DNA of 64,000 nucleotides, from positions 70,150 to 134,149 of the forward strand of contig JBMSAU010000122.1 in the NCBI GenBank assembly GCA_049414625.1. Direction: 5' to 3'. Below the pieces are notes generated by a model. The model had not been told where the DNA came from, did no database searches, and worked only from the letters and a program-made list of their open reading frames with translations. The position numbers and the translations under genes were made by a program. The DNA is from WYEG01 sp049414625 (lineage in GTDB: Bacteria; Desulfobacterota; Thermodesulfobacteria; Thermodesulfobacteriales; Thermodesulfobacteriaceae). This document shows positions 53,021 to 61,001 of the stretch, one piece after another (position 1 is the first letter of the stretch; the number at the start of each line of letters is the position of its first letter).

Positions 53021-54114
53021 TCTTTCTTGAAAAAGTCTGGGAAAGGGATACGAGCTCTGAAGGCAAGGTAGGCAAGCTGTCTCAAAAGGTGGTCTGCAAG
53101 GACAATTCTGACCATAGCGGTAGCAACGGGCACTATCCTTGGAATAGCTGAGACATCATGCCTTCCACCGACGGTTATTTCAACCTCTTCTCCCTTGGTG
53201 TTGACCGTTCTTTGAGGTTTAGCAATGCTTGGAATAGGTTTTACCGCTATCCTTACAACCAAGTCCTGCCCGGTTGATATTCCACCGAGCATTCCGCCAG
53301 CATCGTTTTTTAGAAACCCAGAGGAAGCTATAGGGTCGTTGTTCTGAGAGCCTTTAAGCTCTGCAGCTTTAAAGCCAGCTCCAATTTCAAAGCCTTTGAC
53401 TGCAGGGATACTGCATAAAGCCTTAGCAAGGTCTGCTGAAAGCTTATCGAAGACGGGCTCTCCAAGCCCAGCTGGCACGCCCTTCGCCACAACCTCTACG
53501 ACCCCACCGATGGAATCCCCCTCCTTCCTTGTCTTCTCAATAAGCTCTATCATCTCGGGAACTACCGATTTATCAGGACAGAAAAGAGGGTTTTTTTCTA
53601 TCTCTTCAAGGTCAATGTTTTGAGCTTTTATTCCACCAAGGGCGAGGGTGTAGCCAATGACTTGAATTTTATACTCCTCAAGGATCCTTTTAGCGATGGC
53701 TCCAGCCGCAACCCTTGCTACCGTCTCCCTTCCGCTTGCCCGCCCACCACCTCTATAGTCCCTTATCCCATACTTCATAAAATAGGTAAAGTCGGCATGC
53801 CCGGGACGAAAAACATCCTTCAACGGTTCATAGGCTTTACTTTGCACATCCTCGTTAAAGATGATCAAGGCTATGGGATGACCGGTTGTAAGCCCTTCAA
53901 ATATACCCGACAAGATCTGGACCCTGTCTTTTTCCTTCCTTTGGGTTTCAAGATGAGATTTTCCTGGTCTTCGTTTATCAAGCTCGGCTTGGATGTATTC
54001 TTCGGATAAGGAAAGACCAGGGGGACAGCCGTCAACTACGCAACCAAGAGCCTTACCATGCGACTCTCCAAAGGTTGTTACTCTAAACAGGGTTCCGAAT
54101 GTATTGCCAGCCAT
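53017..54114 (-). CDS. aroC: Chorismate synthase
   Basis: 365 residues. FMN-dependent last step of the shikimate pathway, feeding Trp (trpF here) and menaquinone. TTFGESHGKALG, RPGHADFTYFMKYG, YRGGGRASGRET, GGISTG and GRHDVSAIPR are all present. Overlaps ppcA by 4 bp tail to tail. Confidence 0.97.
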   Translation of the reverse strand: MAGNTFGTLFRVTTFGESHGKALGCVVDGCPPGLSLSEEYIQAELDKRRPGKSHLETQRKEKDRVQILSGIFEGLTTGHPIALIIFNEDVQSKAYEPLKDVFRPGHADFTYFMKYGIRDYRGGGRASGRETVARVAAGAIAKRILEEYKIQVIGYTLALGGIKAQNIDLEEIEKNPLFCPDKSVVPEMIELIEKTRKEGDSIGGVVEVVAKGVPAGLGEPVFDKLSADLAKALCSIPAVKGFEIGAGFKAAELKGSQNNDPIASSGFLKNDAGGMLGGISTGQDLVVRIAVKPIPSIAKPQRTVNTKGEEVEITVGGRHDVSAIPRIVPVATAMVRIVLADHLLRQLAYLAFRARIPFPDFFKKD

Positions 54115-54180
54115 AACAATGGTTGTTCCAGTGTTTAAGCTTCACATTAACTCAAAAACAAACTCGGTCAAGAGCATTCA

Positions 54181-54316
54181 GGGGCTGTTCTAAAATAAGT
54201 GTCTTTAAAGAAGCTTTACTCATTCTCCTTTCAGAGAATTCTTTATACCAACAAAAGATGAAAGCTTTTATATCTTCATTCCTCTGCAACTACCATTACA
54301 GAGCCTAAACAGCCCC
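54181..54316. mobile_element. Possible 136-bp MITE-like element
   Basis: Bounded by GGGGCTGTTCTAAA (54181) and, inverted, TTTAAACAGCCCC-type end (AACAGCCCC at 54308-54316). The nine end bases equal those of the neighbouring IS. Internal 115 bp lacks a transposase. Ends 11 bp before the IS. Could instead be a decayed end of an older copy. Confidence 0.45.
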
Positions 54317-54322
54317 CTCTTA

Positions 54323-55305
54323 CCTCTGGGGCTGTTCAAAAAATATTATAAGACCTTTTATCCCCTCCTTCTCACTCTCAATACTATCACAAAAAACCAA
54401 AGCCTCTGCAGAATAATCATATAGAGATTCCAAAGAATTGCACAGGCAATTGCCATCTTCTTAGCTAAATCCTCTCTTATCAAAGTAAAACTTGAACCTA
54501 CCTTCAACTTCATCGAACCAAATACCCCTTCTATCCTATATCTCCTCTTCCTATACCTCTCCCAATTCTCAAAACTCATCCTCCTTAACCAATTCCTTAT
54601 CCTCATCCTCCAACTCTGTTTCATCCCTATCGCCGGTTCACATCCAAACTTCATAACTCTCTCTATTACATCCACCGCATCGTACCCTTTATCAGCTATA
54701 AAAGGACCTCTCGGAAGTTCCTCTAACCTATCAAGAATTTCCCTTAACATATTCACTTCTGAAGCGTAAGGTCCCCCTACCTCACATCCAAGAATTATAG
54801 CCCTCCCTTTCTCATCCACTGCCACTAAACTTACCAATCTCACATGAGAACTAACCTCCCTCACTTGAGTACCTCTCATCCAATTGAGGGTATATTTACT
54901 CCCAAAACCAAATCCAGTCCCATCAACTATTAAATACTTAAAATCCCATTTTGCCCGAAAAAAATGTTTGGTACTTTCATCCAAAATTTTCTTTAAAAGC
55001 TCTTCATCAAGCTTTTTAACCCTATAATGATAATCACCAAGAACTGGCACATGAAAACCTTCATGTTTAGCAATCTCAAGCACTTCTCTGTAAGAAAGTT
55101 TATAAAGTGTTTGATATAACCATAGAGCAACAATAAGAGCGTCCTCAAAAATTTTAGGCCTCCCACGCCTCTTAACAGGTTCTATGTTTTCAATCCTCTG
55201 AAAATAGGACTTTACAAAACTATATAAATGCTTCAAAGTCAAAACACTTCTCCTCATAGTTTAATAATTTAATCCTTAATTAAAATTTTTGAACAGCCCC
55301 AGAGG
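54323..55305 (-). mobile_element. Insertion sequence with DDE transposase (IS5-like)
   Basis: Perfect terminal inverted repeats: GGGGCTGTTCAAAAA at 54328-54342 and its complement at 55286-55300, extended outward by CCTCT/AGAGG to 20 bp. One transposase gene fills the element (about 0.98 kb). No clear target duplication; both outer flanks carry further copies of CAGCCCC, so each end can fold into a hairpin (AACAGCCCC...GGGGCTGTT). The element looks recent and intact. Confidence 0.85.
54358..55257 (-). CDS. DDE transposase, IS5/IS4-type
   Basis: 299 residues. DDE residues D112 (IVDGTGFG), D189 (FIADKGYDAVD) and E243 (RRYRIEGVFGS), the last with the Y-x2-R...E-x6-K spacing of the IS4/IS5 clan. 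N-terminal part has RGRPKIFEDALIVALWL helix-turn region. Strongly basic. Frame is intact from ATG 55257 to stop, so probably active. Confidence 0.9.
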   Translation of the reverse strand: MRRSVLTLKHLYSFVKSYFQRIENIEPVKRRGRPKIFEDALIVALWLYQTLYKLSYREVLEIAKHEGFHVPVLGDYHYRVKKLDEELLKKILDESTKHFFRAKWDFKYLIVDGTGFGFGSKYTLNWMRGTQVREVSSHVRLVSLVAVDEKGRAIILGCEVGGPYASEVNMLREILDRLEELPRGPFIADKGYDAVDVIERVMKFGCEPAIGMKQSWRMRIRNWLRRMSFENWERYRKRRYRIEGVFGSMKLKVGSSFTLIREDLAKKMAIACAILWNLYMIILQRLWFFVIVLRVRRRG

Positions 55306-55309
55306 GGTA

Positions 55310-55500
55310 GGGGCTGTGTAATTAAGCCATCTTTAGAGCGCCTTTCCAATGGAAAGCGAGAGACCTTAAGAGTAGACTACCTTTCGATAAGAAAAAAAGA
55401 AGTTGCTCGGCTAATGAACAGAACCACAATGAAAAGAAAAATTTTATACAATTACAAAGGGTAGCGGACTCTTATAATGAAAAAGCTATAGAGTATAATA
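55310..55500. other. Element remnant and gpsA upstream region
   Basis: Begins GGGGCTGTGTAATTAAG, an IS-end-like sequence different from the IS next to it (IS256-like in look). A short plus frame (RVDYLSIRKKEVARLMNR, ending TAG near 55463) may be an old coding remnant. Two TATAAT-like boxes (around 55474 and 55493) lie ahead of gpsA, with no clear -35. Confidence 0.3.
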
Positions 55501-55530
55501 ACCAAAAGTCAAAGAAGTAAGATTGATGGC

Positions 55531-56550
55531 ATGAATAAACTTAAGGTTTGCGTCATAGGTGGAGGCTCCTGGGGGACTGCCTTAGGGAAGGTCCTTTCTG
55601 AGAAGGGCATTAGAGTCTTTCTTCTTTTGCGTAGGAAGGACCTTGCAGATAATATTAATTTTAGACATGAAAACCCAGACTACTTACCAGGCATAAAGCT
55701 ACCTCAAGAGATTTCGGCTACCGTCAATGCCTACGAGTGTTTTGAAGGAGCAAACCTTGTCATCTGGGCCATACCCTCTTATGCGTTAAGGAGCTTTTTT
55801 GAAAGTTTAAGCAGAGAGGAGTTTGAGCTCTTGAAAAGCATAGAGCATCACCTTCTTGGTATAAAGGGAATAGACCTTGAAACAGGAAAGTTCCCAAGCC
55901 AGATACTTCGGGAAAGACTTGGTGAAAAGAGTAATATTTATATACTTGGAGGACCCTCTTTTGCAAAAGAGGTGGCAAGAGGGCTTCCAACGGCGGTAGT
56001 TGTTTCTGCCTTTGGTAATTTAAGCACATTAAAATGGATACAGGAAACCCTGGCTCATCGTTATTTTCGTGTCTATCGAAATGATGATCCAGTGGGTGTT
56101 GAGTGTGCGGGTGCACTAAAGAATGTGATCGCCATTGCAGGAGGAATATGCGATGGTTTAGAGCTTGGCGCAAACGCTCGCGCAAGCCTCGTAACAAGAG
56201 GGCTTCTTGAGCTTATCAGAGTTGGGGAGGTCTTTGGTGCAAAAAGGGAAACCTTTTACGGTCTTGCCGGACTTGGAGACCTCGTTTTGACTTGCACCTC
56301 AGCCCTTTCAAGAAACTACCGCCTTGGTTTTTTGCTTGCTAAAGGATATTCTTTGGAGTCGGCTTTAAAGGAAATTAAAGAAGTTGCCGAAGGTTATCGA
56401 ACCGCAAAAGTAGTAAAAGAGATTAGTGAAAAATTTAACTTAACCCTTCCCATCTGTTCCGAGGTTTATAACATCCTTTATGAAAAAACTTCAGTAATGG
56501 AAGCCCTAGAAAGGCTCTTGCGTCGCGAGCTAAAGGAAGAATTTTGGTAG
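55531..56550 (+). CDS. gpsA: Glycerol-3-phosphate dehydrogenase (NAD(P)+)
   Basis: 339 residues. DHAP to sn-glycerol-3-phosphate for phospholipid synthesis. GGGSWGTALGKVL at residues 9-21, KGID, GGPSFAKEVARG, and the catalytic Lys in GALKNVIAIAGGI. A DsrE-like gene follows. Confidence 0.96.
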   Translation: MNKLKVCVIGGGSWGTALGKVLSEKGIRVFLLLRRKDLADNINFRHENPDYLPGIKLPQEISATVNAYECFEGANLVIWAIPSYALRSFFESLSREEFELLKSIEHHLLGIKGIDLETGKFPSQILRERLGEKSNIYILGGPSFAKEVARGLPTAVVVSAFGNLSTLKWIQETLAHRYFRVYRNDDPVGVECAGALKNVIAIAGGICDGLELGANARASLVTRGLLELIRVGEVFGAKRETFYGLAGLGDLVLTCTSALSRNYRLGFLLAKGYSLESALKEIKEVAEGYRTAKVVKEISEKFNLTLPICSEVYNILYEKTSVMEALERLLRRELKEEFW

Positions 56551-56586
56551 GCAAGATAAAAAAAATAATTGAGAGGAGGGGGGAAG

Positions 56587-56922
56587 ATGTTAAAGTTACT
56601 TCTGCATGTTCCGGATTCTTCGAGGTTTGAAGCAGCTTTAAAACAGGCTCGTAATTTTGCCATAGCTATGGGCGATAAACCATATCAAGTGAGAATTTTG
56701 GTTAACTTTGAAGGCGTAACAGTTTTAAACGACCTATCTCCGTATGCACCCTTGCTCCAAGAGAATTTTTCCTTAGGGATCGAAGTTTACTTCTGTGAAA
56801 ATGCTATGAAAACCTTTAACGTAAGTATGGATAAGGTCCCTCAACAAGCAAAAACCGTCCCAGCCGGTATCGTTGCTCTCGTTACTTGGCAGGATGAAGG
56901 CTTTAGATATGTAAGAGCTTAA
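56587..56922 (+). CDS. DsrE/DsrF-like sulfur-relay family protein
   Basis: 111 residues from ATG 56587, which follows GGAGGGGGG; the upstream TTG at 56569 lies within that ribosome site. Fold pattern of DsrE/F: ALKQARNFAIAM helix, CENAMKTFNVS with one conserved-position Cys, VPAGIVALVTWQDEGFRYV at the end. Such proteins carry persulfide sulfur or are structural relatives. Suits a sulfur-metabolising host; partner genes are not near. Confidence 0.75.
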   Translation: MLKLLLHVPDSSRFEAALKQARNFAIAMGDKPYQVRILVNFEGVTVLNDLSPYAPLLQENFSLGIEVYFCENAMKTFNVSMDKVPQQAKTVPAGIVALVTWQDEGFRYVRA

Positions 56923-57037
56923 TTTCAGGTAATTGCTAATTCGAAATCACGCACAGATTAGTCGCGTAAATAAAATCTAAAGGCGTCCTCCTGGGCGCCC
57001 ATTGAGAGAAGTAAGAAGAAAAAAAATCAAAAAGAAA

Positions 57038-57109
57038 TGGGCGGAAGAGGATTCGAACCTCTGACCCCCGGCTTGTAAGGCCGATGCTCTCCCCCTGAGC
57101 TATCCGCCC
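57038..57109 (-). tRNA. tRNA-Val (UAC)
   Basis: Minus-strand cloverleaf: acceptor GGGCGGA/TCCGCCC, D arm GCTC/GAGC, anticodon stem TCGGC/GCCGG with loop CTTACAA (anticodon TAC), T arm AGAGG/CCTCT. Discriminator A, CCA not encoded. Confidence 0.95.
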
Positions 57110-57124
57110 AATGTTAAATATTAA

Positions 57125-57772
57125 TTATAACAACTTTCTGCCTGTTGTCAATTCAAAATTCAACCGTTGAACTAAAATATCAAGCTTTTTGGATAGGTTT
57201 TCTCTTTTCAAAACAAAGTGGTTATAAGCCATGCTTGCTGGAATAGCAACAAAAAGACCCATAGCAGTGTTGACCAAAGCCTCAGCAATCCCTGGGGCAA
57301 CGGTAGCTAAGGTTGCGCTTCCTTTTAGACCAATATCATGAAAAGCCTTCATAATGCCCCAAACAGTCCCAAAAAGACCAATGAAGGGGGCTGTGCTTGC
57401 GCAGGTGGCAAGGTACCCAAGACCTGAGGCTAACCTTAAGGTAAGGGCTTCCTTTTCGATCTTGGTAAGCTCCTCAAGCTCTCCCATGTTTAAACTTCCA
57501 CCCTCGGAAGCTCTGAGCATGTATTCGTTTAATTTATTGATAAACCCTGAGAGTTCATCATCCCCTCTAACTAAGGCTTTAAGGTTTGGAGCTTTTAGGT
57601 AAGAAAGGCGTTCCACATCTTCAAAACACTGAGCAAGCCTTGCTTCAAAGCTTCTAAGTCGGAACAAATTAAGAAAAATGTAATACCAGCTAATAAGGCT
57701 CATCCCGAAAAGAAAGAGCAAAATAAATTTTCCCATGAGACCGATAGATAAGATAAGTTTAAGGACATCCAT
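57125..57772 (-). CDS. tolQ: TolQ/ExbB/MotA-type proton channel subunit
   Basis: 215 residues, three membrane helices. Uses the proton-motive force to drive the Tol-Pal or TonB system. Segments LATCASTAPFIGLFGTVWGIMKAF and GIAEALVNTAMGLFVAIPA are typical. No tolR/exbD follows; tRNA-Val comes 15 bp later. TolQ versus ExbB cannot be settled without its partner. Overlaps mqnD by 14 bp. Confidence 0.85.
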   Translation of the reverse strand: MDVLKLILSIGLMGKFILLFLFGMSLISWYYIFLNLFRLRSFEARLAQCFEDVERLSYLKAPNLKALVRGDDELSGFINKLNEYMLRASEGGSLNMGELEELTKIEKEALTLRLASGLGYLATCASTAPFIGLFGTVWGIMKAFHDIGLKGSATLATVAPGIAEALVNTAMGLFVAIPASMAYNHFVLKRENLSKKLDILVQRLNFELTTGRKLL

Positions 57773-58595
57773 TGTCCGTCCCCCAAAATAGGTCCTTCAA
57801 TGAACCATCCTTCAATCCCTGATACTGAGCAAGAGTCTTTATGGCTAAAACACCTTCTTTCCAAAGGCTTTCTGTATAATCGTTAACAAAGGCTTCAACA
57901 TGCCTTTTTATTGTTTCTTCGTCAAGCTCTTGAGCATGTTTTTTTAGCAAGGGCAAAACTTCAGACCAATTCTCCTTAGCAAACTTAAGTGAAGCCTTGA
58001 TACTATGCAAAATCTCCTGTTTAAACTTGGAAGGAAGGTCTTTCTTGACAAATATACCACCAAGGGGAAGTGGAAGCTTATGTTTTTTTTCCCAGAAGGA
58101 TCCTAAGTCGTAGACCAATTTTAGCCCATACCTTTCATACACAAACCGCCCCTCGTGAATCAAAACTCCAAGGTCAATCTTTCCTTCTAAAAGGTTAGGT
58201 ATAATCTGATAAAAGGGAAGAAAGACCTCCTCGTATTCTTCAGGGAAGAAAACTCTAAAAAGTAAGTTTGCGGTTGTATGCTCCCCCGGTAATCCCACCC
58301 TTGGTTTTTGAGGATAGGGGAGGGATTTTGCGACGACGACTGGACCTGTTCCAAAACCTAAGGCTGAGCCCGTATCCAAAACCTGATAAGTTTTAGAAAG
58401 TTCGCTTAAGATGGCAAAGGATGCCTTAATGACCGGATAGCTCCCTTTTATGGCAAACCTGTTTAGCTCTTCGATGTCGTAAAAATGGACCTCAAAATCG
58501 ATAAAGCTTTCAATCTTTTGAAGCAAGATCCCAGAAAAAATGAACACATCGTTTGGGCAGGGGGAGATGGCTACTTCCAGTTTTGAACGATGCAC
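57759..58595 (-). CDS. mqnD: 1,4-dihydroxy-6-naphthoate synthase
   Basis: 278 residues. Acts on cyclic dehypoxanthine futalosine in futalosine-route menaquinone synthesis. Marks: ISPCPNDVFIFSG near the start, GSALGFGTGPVVV, and LGVLIHEGRFVYE. Periplasmic-binding-like fold but cytoplasmic. Overlaps mqnB by 25 bp. Confidence 0.93.
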   Translation of the reverse strand: MHRSKLEVAISPCPNDVFIFSGILLQKIESFIDFEVHFYDIEELNRFAIKGSYPVIKASFAILSELSKTYQVLDTGSALGFGTGPVVVAKSLPYPQKPRVGLPGEHTTANLLFRVFFPEEYEEVFLPFYQIIPNLLEGKIDLGVLIHEGRFVYERYGLKLVYDLGSFWEKKHKLPLPLGGIFVKKDLPSKFKQEILHSIKASLKFAKENWSEVLPLLKKHAQELDEETIKRHVEAFVNDYTESLWKEGVLAIKTLAQYQGLKDGSLKDLFWGTDNGCP

Positions 58596-59194
58596 TCCCA
58601 GACCTCACGAAGCCTTTTCTTCGCTTTTTCTAAATCCCATGGTTCTTCAGGGTTGGCTAAAAGATTGCTTATTATCCTCACCTCAAGAAGAAACACTTTG
58701 GCTTTTCTTGCTGCTCTTGCTACGCCAAAACCTTCCATGTTTTCCGCAAGGACTTGAAACTTCTCTTCTATAGCCTTTGCCCGCCTTACATCGTAGGTTG
58801 CTGAGCAAACGGTCGCCAGAGGTCCAGCTTGAGGGTAGAACCCATTTACCTCAAGGAGGTAGATGAGTTTTTCGGTGAAAACATGCGCAAGAGGGCAGTA
58901 ATCTTCCACTCCCAAGGCTTCTGGCAGAGGCATAAGATGGGTTGGATAGGCTCTACCAAGGTCTGCATGCCTCTCGCAGGTGCCAACGACCACATCGCCC
59001 ACCCTAAGCTCTGAGTTTGGATAGGCTCCAGCAAACCCTGTTAAAAAGGCAAGCGTAGGCTTTTTGTTTAAGAAGATCTCATAAGCGTTTAGAGCAGAAT
59101 CAACCGGACCGACTCCAACCACCTCTATTTCTAAAGGTAGACCTTCTAAAGCTTCTTTTTCAAGCTCACTTGACACAAGGACAAGTAAAGCCAT
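58571..59194 (-). CDS. mqnB: Futalosine hydrolase
   Basis: 207 residues. Nucleoside phosphorylase fold that splits futalosine to dehypoxanthine futalosine and hypoxanthine. GVGPVDSAL, LTGFAGAYPN, ENMEGFGVARAA and VRIISNL are family motifs. Directly before mqnD; start lies 29 bp within the preceding small gene. Confidence 0.93.
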   Translation of the reverse strand: MALLVLVSSELEKEALEGLPLEIEVVGVGPVDSALNAYEIFLNKKPTLAFLTGFAGAYPNSELRVGDVVVGTCERHADLGRAYPTHLMPLPEALGVEDYCPLAHVFTEKLIYLLEVNGFYPQAGPLATVCSATYDVRRAKAIEEKFQVLAENMEGFGVARAARKAKVFLLEVRIISNLLANPEEPWDLEKAKKRLREVWECIVQNWK

Positions 59195-59456
59195 TTGTCT
59201 CAGCTTCCTCTAAGTCGTCTTCGTAGAAGAGTTTAGCAAAGATTCCTAGGCTGTAAAGCTCAAGTAAGAGTGTATCAACCTCATGGGCTCGCAAGAGGTT
59301 CCCTTCAGAGTAGAAAGGGGAAAAAATTCTAACTACAGGCGGGTTTAAAGATTCTACCACAACCTCAAATTTTTTTTCTGAAGGAAGTCCTTTTAACCTT
59401 TCTTTTAAGAATTTTTTTACAAAAAGTCGCAAGTCTTTCTCTTTTTTGAATTTCAA
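59166..59456 (-). CDS. Hypothetical protein, 96 aa, ahead of mqnB
   Basis: No family recognised. Charged alpha/beta protein; N-terminal basic helix (KKEKDLRLFVKKFL), middle PPVVRIFSPFYSEG, C-terminal CPC. First gene of the hyp-mqnB-mqnD-tolQ operon, overlapping mqnB by 29 bp, so probably translated with it. Confidence 0.5.
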   Translation of the reverse strand: MKFKKEKDLRLFVKKFLKERLKGLPSEKKFEVVVESLNPPVVRIFSPFYSEGNLLRAHEVDTLLLELYSLGIFAKLFYEDDLEEAETNGFTCPCVK

Positions 59457-59490
59457 ATCAGACCTTCAGAAGGAGTTTTAAGCACCCTAT

Positions 59491-59545
59491 CATGTCTTCC
59501 TGAGGGTGGCAATGGACAGCCCTCCCTTCGGTCGGAGTAACATGG
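59491..59545. repeat. REP-like intergenic repeat, copy 3 (degenerate)
   Basis: TGTCTTCCTGAGGGTGG then CCTCCCTTCGGTCGGAGTAAC, similar in build to the stretches at 15645 and 45186 but weakly matching. Between tRNA-Leu and the mqn operon. Confidence 0.3.
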
Positions 59546-59580
59546 GGGGGAAAGTTTATTGAAACAGCCTAAAGCAAAAA

Positions 59581-59666
59581 TGCCGAGGGCGGGAGTCGAA
59601 CCCGCACGGGGCGCAAACCCCAGTGGATTTTGAGTCCACCGCGTCTTCCAGTTCCGCCACCTCGGC
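59581..59666 (-). tRNA. tRNA-Leu (CAA)
   Basis: 86 nt class II tRNA on the minus strand: acceptor GCCGAGG/CCTCGGC, anticodon stem GTGGA/TCCAC with loop CTCAAAA (anticodon CAA), long variable arm TGGGGTTTGCGCCCCG, T arm GCGGG/CCCGC. Discriminator A, CCA not encoded. Confidence 0.95.
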
Positions 59667-59768
59667 GTGCTTATTTTTATTTTAAGATACCTTCAAGTTT
59701 CGTCAAGAAGGCATGCGCCACCTTCCCCCCTTTTGCCTTAATTTAGGCTTTGGAGTAAAATAAAAAAC

Positions 59769-60425
59769 ATGTTTACTGGCTTGGTAGAGGGAGTAGGGCA
59801 AATCACAGAGCTAACTCCGCAAGGAAGCGGATTTCTGATTAGAATAAAAACCTCATTTAATCTTGAAGGGACAAAGGTTGGAGATAGCATCGCTGTTGAC
59901 GGAGTTTGCTTAACGGTCGTTCAGCTTGACCCCCAAGCCTTCAGAGCTCAGCTTTCTCCAGAAACAATCTCCCGCACAACCTTTAAGCTCAAAAGGGTAG
60001 GTGATTTAGTAAACCTTGAGAGAGCCCTAAAGCTTGGAGATCGATTAGGCGGGCATTTGGTCACCGGTCATGTAGACGGGGTTGGAACAATAAAAAGAAT
60101 AGCCAGAATGGGTGATTATACCTTAATTGAAATATCAATTCCCAAGGATCTTATTCAATACATGGTGCCTAAAGGCTCGATCGCCGTTGACGGAATAAGC
60201 CTTACGATAAACGAGGTTTTAGAGGATGCAATTAGGCTGATGATCATCCCGCATACCTTAGCTGTTACCACCCTTGGAGTAAAAAAGGTTGGCGACCTGG
60301 TAAATCTTGAGGTTGATGTGATAGCCAAGATGGTCCATCGGTTTCTTAAGCCCTATCTTTCTAAAGCTGAAGAAGAAAAGAAGCTTTTAACCGTTGAATT
60401 TTTAAGAGAACATGGATTTGCCTAA
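59769..60425 (+). CDS. ribE: Riboflavin synthase, alpha chain
   Basis: 218 residues. Two lumazine-binding repeats: MFTGLVEGVG...VDGVCLTV in the first, VDGVGTI...VDGISLTINEV in the second. Dismutates dimethylribityllumazine to riboflavin. No FMN riboswitch seen ahead. DUF2148 gene follows after 21 bp. Confidence 0.96.
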   Translation: MFTGLVEGVGQITELTPQGSGFLIRIKTSFNLEGTKVGDSIAVDGVCLTVVQLDPQAFRAQLSPETISRTTFKLKRVGDLVNLERALKLGDRLGGHLVTGHVDGVGTIKRIARMGDYTLIEISIPKDLIQYMVPKGSIAVDGISLTINEVLEDAIRLMIIPHTLAVTTLGVKKVGDLVNLEVDVIAKMVHRFLKPYLSKAEEEKKLLTVEFLREHGFA

Positions 60426-60446
60426 AATTAACCCAAGGGGGGAGAA

Positions 60447-60992
60447 ATGAAGCTGAATCCAGAAAAAGAGGTTGTAGAAAAGCTTGCTTTAGAACTACTC
60501 GTCTGTGCTCGGACTGCCCCGAAAGCCCGAGGTCAGGATAATCTTGAGCTCGCTATCGTCACCGACAAAGGTGAGCTTGAGATGATCGCTCAAGAGATGG
60601 AAAAGGTCGCCGAAAGGGGAGAAGCTTTCAAATTTTTCAAAAGGGATGCAGACAACATTAGAAACTCTGAAGCCTTGGTGCTAATTTCTGTTGATTTTAA
60701 AAATCCGGTTGGCGTAAACTGTGGCGCCTGTGGCTACACCTGCGATACCATAACCAAGGTTGAAAGAAAGGTCCTTGATTACGAGGGACCAATCTGCGCG
60801 ATGAGGCTTATTGACCTTGGCATAGCTATCGGCTCAGCGGTTGCCAAGGCTAAGGACCTCTGTCTTGATAATCGTGTGATGTATACTGTCGGCGTTGCTG
60901 TAAAAAGGCTTGGGCTTATGCCTGGACAGGTCATCCTCGGCATTCCCTTAAGCGTGAAAGGGAAAAATATCTACTTTGACAGGAAGTTTTAA
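60447..60992 (+). CDS. DUF2148 ferredoxin-domain protein
   Basis: 181 residues. Nitroreductase-like N-terminal helix (CARTAPKARGQDNLE) and a Cys group (CGACGYTC at about 91-98, later C113 and C133 region) that may hold a cluster. Common in strict anaerobes; function unknown. Ribosome site GGGGGGAG. Confidence 0.85.
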   Translation: MKLNPEKEVVEKLALELLVCARTAPKARGQDNLELAIVTDKGELEMIAQEMEKVAERGEAFKFFKRDADNIRNSEALVLISVDFKNPVGVNCGACGYTCDTITKVERKVLDYEGPICAMRLIDLGIAIGSAVAKAKDLCLDNRVMYTVGVAVKRLGLMPGQVILGIPLSVKGKNIYFDRKF

Positions 60993-61001
60993 AATTTTCG
61001 T

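Noticed and set aside
54318..55309. Target-site duplication of the IS
   Set aside because: Flanks are inverted rather than direct repeats, so no duplication can be defined.
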